From Lottia gigantea (taxonomy: Eukaryota > Mollusca > Gastropoda > Lottiidae): DNA of 64,000 nucleotides. The stretch is taken from NCBI RefSeq assembly GCF_000327385.1, contig NW_008707910.1:399594-463593 (forward strand). Reading direction: 5' to 3'. Both the position numbers and the translations under genes were made by a program. The notes under the pieces are model-generated. The model was not told the origin of the DNA and ran no database searches. It saw nothing but the letters and a program-made list of their open reading frames with translations. How positions within the stretch are numbered: position 1 is the first letter of the stretch; each line of letters starts with the position of its first letter. This document shows positions 62,881-64,000 of this stretch, piece by piece.

Positions 62881-62999
62881 ATTATATCTTTGAATCATCA
62901 ATAAAGCTTTCTGAGACAACCGTAGTTTTTTTTGAAAAACATCTGCGTCTAATATCTTGACTACAATAGCTGCCTTATTTTATATTGCGGAAGTTTGTA

Positions 63000-63220
63000 A
63001 ATGCAGCAATTTGATTGGATTGTACGCTAGTAAATACTGTCAATCAGAGACCTCGACATATACTATGTAAACAATAATAATTTCTTTGGTCTTTATGTTG
63101 TGGTCTCTGATTGGCTGTATCGCCAGTGTACACTCTAATCGAATGGCTGCGTGCAGTAATACACAAAAGTTGGCTATTGGATGCAGTTGGTAATAGCCTG
63201 ACATTGGAGCATTGTTTAAA
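63000..63220. repeat. Palindromic dispersed repeat, copy 2
   Basis: GCAGCAATTTGATTGGATTG and CAATCAGAGACC on the left are inverted on the right as GGTCTCTGATTGGCTG and AATCGAATGGCTGCGTGC. Counterpart of 34640-34870. Confidence 0.65.
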
Positions 63221-63804
63221 GATTGCTTTAACCAAAATAATTAAGCATTATGACATAAGTTGTAAAAATATTTGTAATAGAAATCAATAAACAAAACAAA
63301 ACCAACTCAGCTTCACACTGACAATTAATAATTACCATTTTCCTTTCTTCTTTTTCAAATTCTAGTCTTAGGCCTTAATTATATCATTTTAAACAGTATT
63401 TTATAAGTAGCTTCAAAATTAAAAATCATGGAATTCGAAAGATATTCTGATAATCCTATTAGGTCTTTTTTGTAGAATAGTATTTTTGTGGTAGTCATCA
63501 CCCCTTTTGTCATAGTAGACTCGACTGACTAGTAATATTGCACGAGCTTTTATTCATTATGCTTCGAGGAAAGGATTCACCATAGTTTACATAACATAAC
63601 AACAACAATCGAGTAGAAATTCTAAATAATAAACCAATACATGTAAATAACAAATTCAGATAAGTAATTATATTTTGCTAAATTTTCATTCAAGTTGTTT
63701 CAACTATACACAGGCCTATATGTTATGAATTTATGCAAAATGTAACAATACAATACTGGTAATTTAGTCCGAAACTGCTGACTTTATCCAACCTCTAAAG
63801 ATTT

Positions 63805-63985
63805 GTTTTGGCAGTACCGATTGCGCAAAATTCTGAAATTTCAGGTTGATTTGGGTCATGAATATATATATATATGTCATCAGAAGTACTTGAAATGTAC
63901 GAATATCGCACATTTCTTTCCAAAATACTTCAAACTAAACTATGAACGATTTAGTCAAACGGGTGGCGAATCTGTCCGTTAAATG
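63805..63985 (-). mobile_element. MITE family B fragment at window edge
   Basis: GGTTGATTTGGGTCATGAAT, TCAGAAGTACTTGAAATGTAC and a right end with GGCGAATCTGTCCGTTAA. The middle part is deleted. Confidence 0.65.
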
Positions 63986-64000
63986 TAAGTTCTTGTTTTG

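Larger units (their letters stand above)
58485..64000. other. Nephrin 3' UTR and downstream AT-rich DNA
   Basis: No further gene is supported. The poly(A) site is undecided; AATAAA occurs near 59692 and 63286. The stretch holds two family A MITEs, a palindromic repeat and a family B fragment at the right edge. Weak repetition of ATCACAA at 59000-59460 and of TTACCACA at 62540-62880 is visible. Confidence 0.55.

Overview
The window looks like nuclear DNA of an invertebrate animal, most likely a mollusc (possibly a gastropod). It is AT-rich, its genes are split by GT/AG introns, and it is packed with foldback MITEs, minisatellites and a tRNA-derived SINE with a CATTTCATTTCATTT-type tail. The species cannot be fixed from the sequence alone. 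All four protein-coding genes lie on the + strand. I joined exons by hand from splice sites, reading phase and protein similarity.

Layout. (1) 1-2.75 kb is a nested transposon block: an 831-bp element with long terminal inverted repeats sits inside a second foldback element, which itself split an older copy of the first. (2) 3.09-9.21 kb holds the last seven coding exons (TM7 to the C-terminus) of an SLC6-type Na+/Cl--coupled transporter; the 5' part is outside the window. (3) 10.98-13.34 kb is a complete CNOT7/CAF1 deadenylase (296 aa, all DEDDh residues present). (4) 15.74-24.22 kb is a complete DHHC palmitoyltransferase of the ZDHHC2/15 group (326 or 353 aa), with a duplicated, frame-neutral exon. 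(5) 24.2-32.7 kb has no gene I can support, only repeats, including a SINE with a perfect 15-bp target duplication. (6) 32.67-58.48 kb is a complete nephrin orthologue in 21 coding exons (1286 aa). It has eight Ig domains, a cysteine-free spacer after Ig6, one FN3 domain, a TM segment and a cytoplasmic tail ending LRGHLV. (7) 58.5-64 kb is its 3' UTR and AT-rich intergenic DNA with more MITEs.

The genes belong to different pathways: membrane transport, mRNA deadenylation, protein S-palmitoylation, and cell adhesion/filtration slit. CNOT7 next to ZDHHC2 matches the neighbouring pair on human 8p22, so this may be ancient microsynteny.

The most unusual feature is that minisatellites grow out of splice junctions. 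In the SLC6 gene a roughly 31-copy, 50-bp array repeats the 3' splice site together with the start of the exon. In the nephrin gene a roughly 30-copy, 27-bp array repeats the 5' splice site within the FN3 domain, keeping reading frame. A third array (33-bp unit) sits just before a nephrin acceptor and shares a 10-bp stretch with it.
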